From Limnospira fusiformis SAG 85.79 (GTDB lineage: Bacteria > Cyanobacteriota > Cyanobacteriia > Cyanobacteriales > Microcoleaceae): a DNA stretch of 64,000 nt. This document shows positions 63,755 through 64,000 of this stretch, piece by piece (position 1 is the first letter of the stretch; every line of letters starts with the position of its first letter). A program made the position numbers and the translations under genes. The notes beneath the pieces are model-generated. The model did not search any database, was not told the origin of the DNA, and was given only the letters and a program-made list of their open reading frames with translations. The DNA lies in the NCBI RefSeq assembly GCF_012516315.1, contig NZ_CP051185.1, forward strand, positions 3,539,363-3,603,362. Reading direction: 5' to 3'.

Positions 63755-64000
63755 TTAACTCTTAGTTGCGCCCACAGGTACAGTAGTAGAAACCATGGCT
63801 GCCATTAATGATTCTGGGCAAACTTTAAAGGGTAGTCGGTGAATGTCAGACTTTTCACCACAGGCAATTTCTGCCCCATGCCTTAACTCGGCTAAGGTAA
63901 TATTTCCTAACCCCAAATCCGCCAAAGTTTGGGGTAAGTGGATATCGCTATAAAACTTCAACAGTTGCCCTCTAGCAGAAGCTGCTAGTTGATTTCCTTG
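63755..64000 (-). CDS. Iron-containing alcohol dehydrogenase-like protein, C-terminal part
   Basis: Open from the window edge; the last 81 codons are seen (from QGNQLAASARGQLLKFYSD). The segment FYSDIHLPQTLADLGLGNI, then LAELRHGAEIACGEKSDIHRLPFKV and PESLMAAMVST, is the C-terminal region of Fe-type alcohol and glycerol dehydrogenases. The NAD- and metal-binding parts lie outside. Start unseen. Confidence 0.7.
   Translation of the reverse strand, partial: QGNQLAASARGQLLKFYSDIHLPQTLADLGLGNITLAELRHGAEIACGEKSDIHRLPFKVCPESLMAAMVSTTVPVGATKS

Overview
The window comes from a filamentous cyanobacterium, most probably Arthrospira/Limnospira. It carries psbM, the phycobilisome core gene apcF, a glnA with a textbook NtcA promoter, a cyanoexosortase cluster and very frequent HIP1 octamers (GCGATCGC). 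The density of group II introns and of IS605, IS607 and IS630 debris also fits that genus. The species call is inference; the phylum is safe.

Layout. 1-1813: a TnpB gene split at codon 2 by a complete ORF-less group II intron, inserted in what looks like a cyanobacterial methyltransferase gene. 1887-7746: glnA and apcF (divergent), a type II restriction-modification pair, tlyA and a membrane protein. 7897-12176: a MotA/MotB-like (ZorA/ZorB-like) pair facing a histidine kinase/DUF4189 operon. 12497-17880: a tandem array of Rpn/DUF2887 nuclease-like genes whose C-termini carry 3 to 20 copies of a 12-bp coding repeat. 17911-23503: tldD, TPM-domain protein, lemA, glpK. 23585-24939: chimeric IS605/IS607/intron scar. 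25023-27640: lptA-like, lptB and lptF/G genes. 27645-31300: IS605 deletion relic, GNAT, GH116 glucosidase.

31466-38127 is a nested mobile-element pile. A 958-nt IS630 element is interrupted by an antisense group II intron, which is itself interrupted by a second group II intron and two more IS630 copies. Removing the insertions restores about 0.89 kb of outer intron and 958 nt of IS630, so the reconstruction closes arithmetically. 38128-57159 is bounded by a 0.32-kb inverted duplication. One copy ends at an intron-filled site and the other at what looks like the corresponding empty site. Inside lie the cyanoexosortase A locus, argF-dusB, a VKOR-thioredoxin fusion, a serpin, scpB, an HtrA protease with an IS607 element just upstream, an M23 peptidase and a sensor kinase. 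57250-64000 returns to ordinary chromosome: small membrane proteins, mscS, a methyltransferase, rimK, psbM, a DapL-type aminotransferase and the end of an iron-alcohol-dehydrogenase-type gene.

Two systems deserve most attention. The first is the family of roughly 0.87-kb ORF-less group II introns that nest in each other and in transposons; no maturase is encoded here, so it must act in trans if they are mobile. The second is the tandem Rpn/DUF2887 array with a variable coding minisatellite. The stand-alone ZorAB-like motor pair is a third candidate. No tRNA, rRNA or CRISPR array was recognised.
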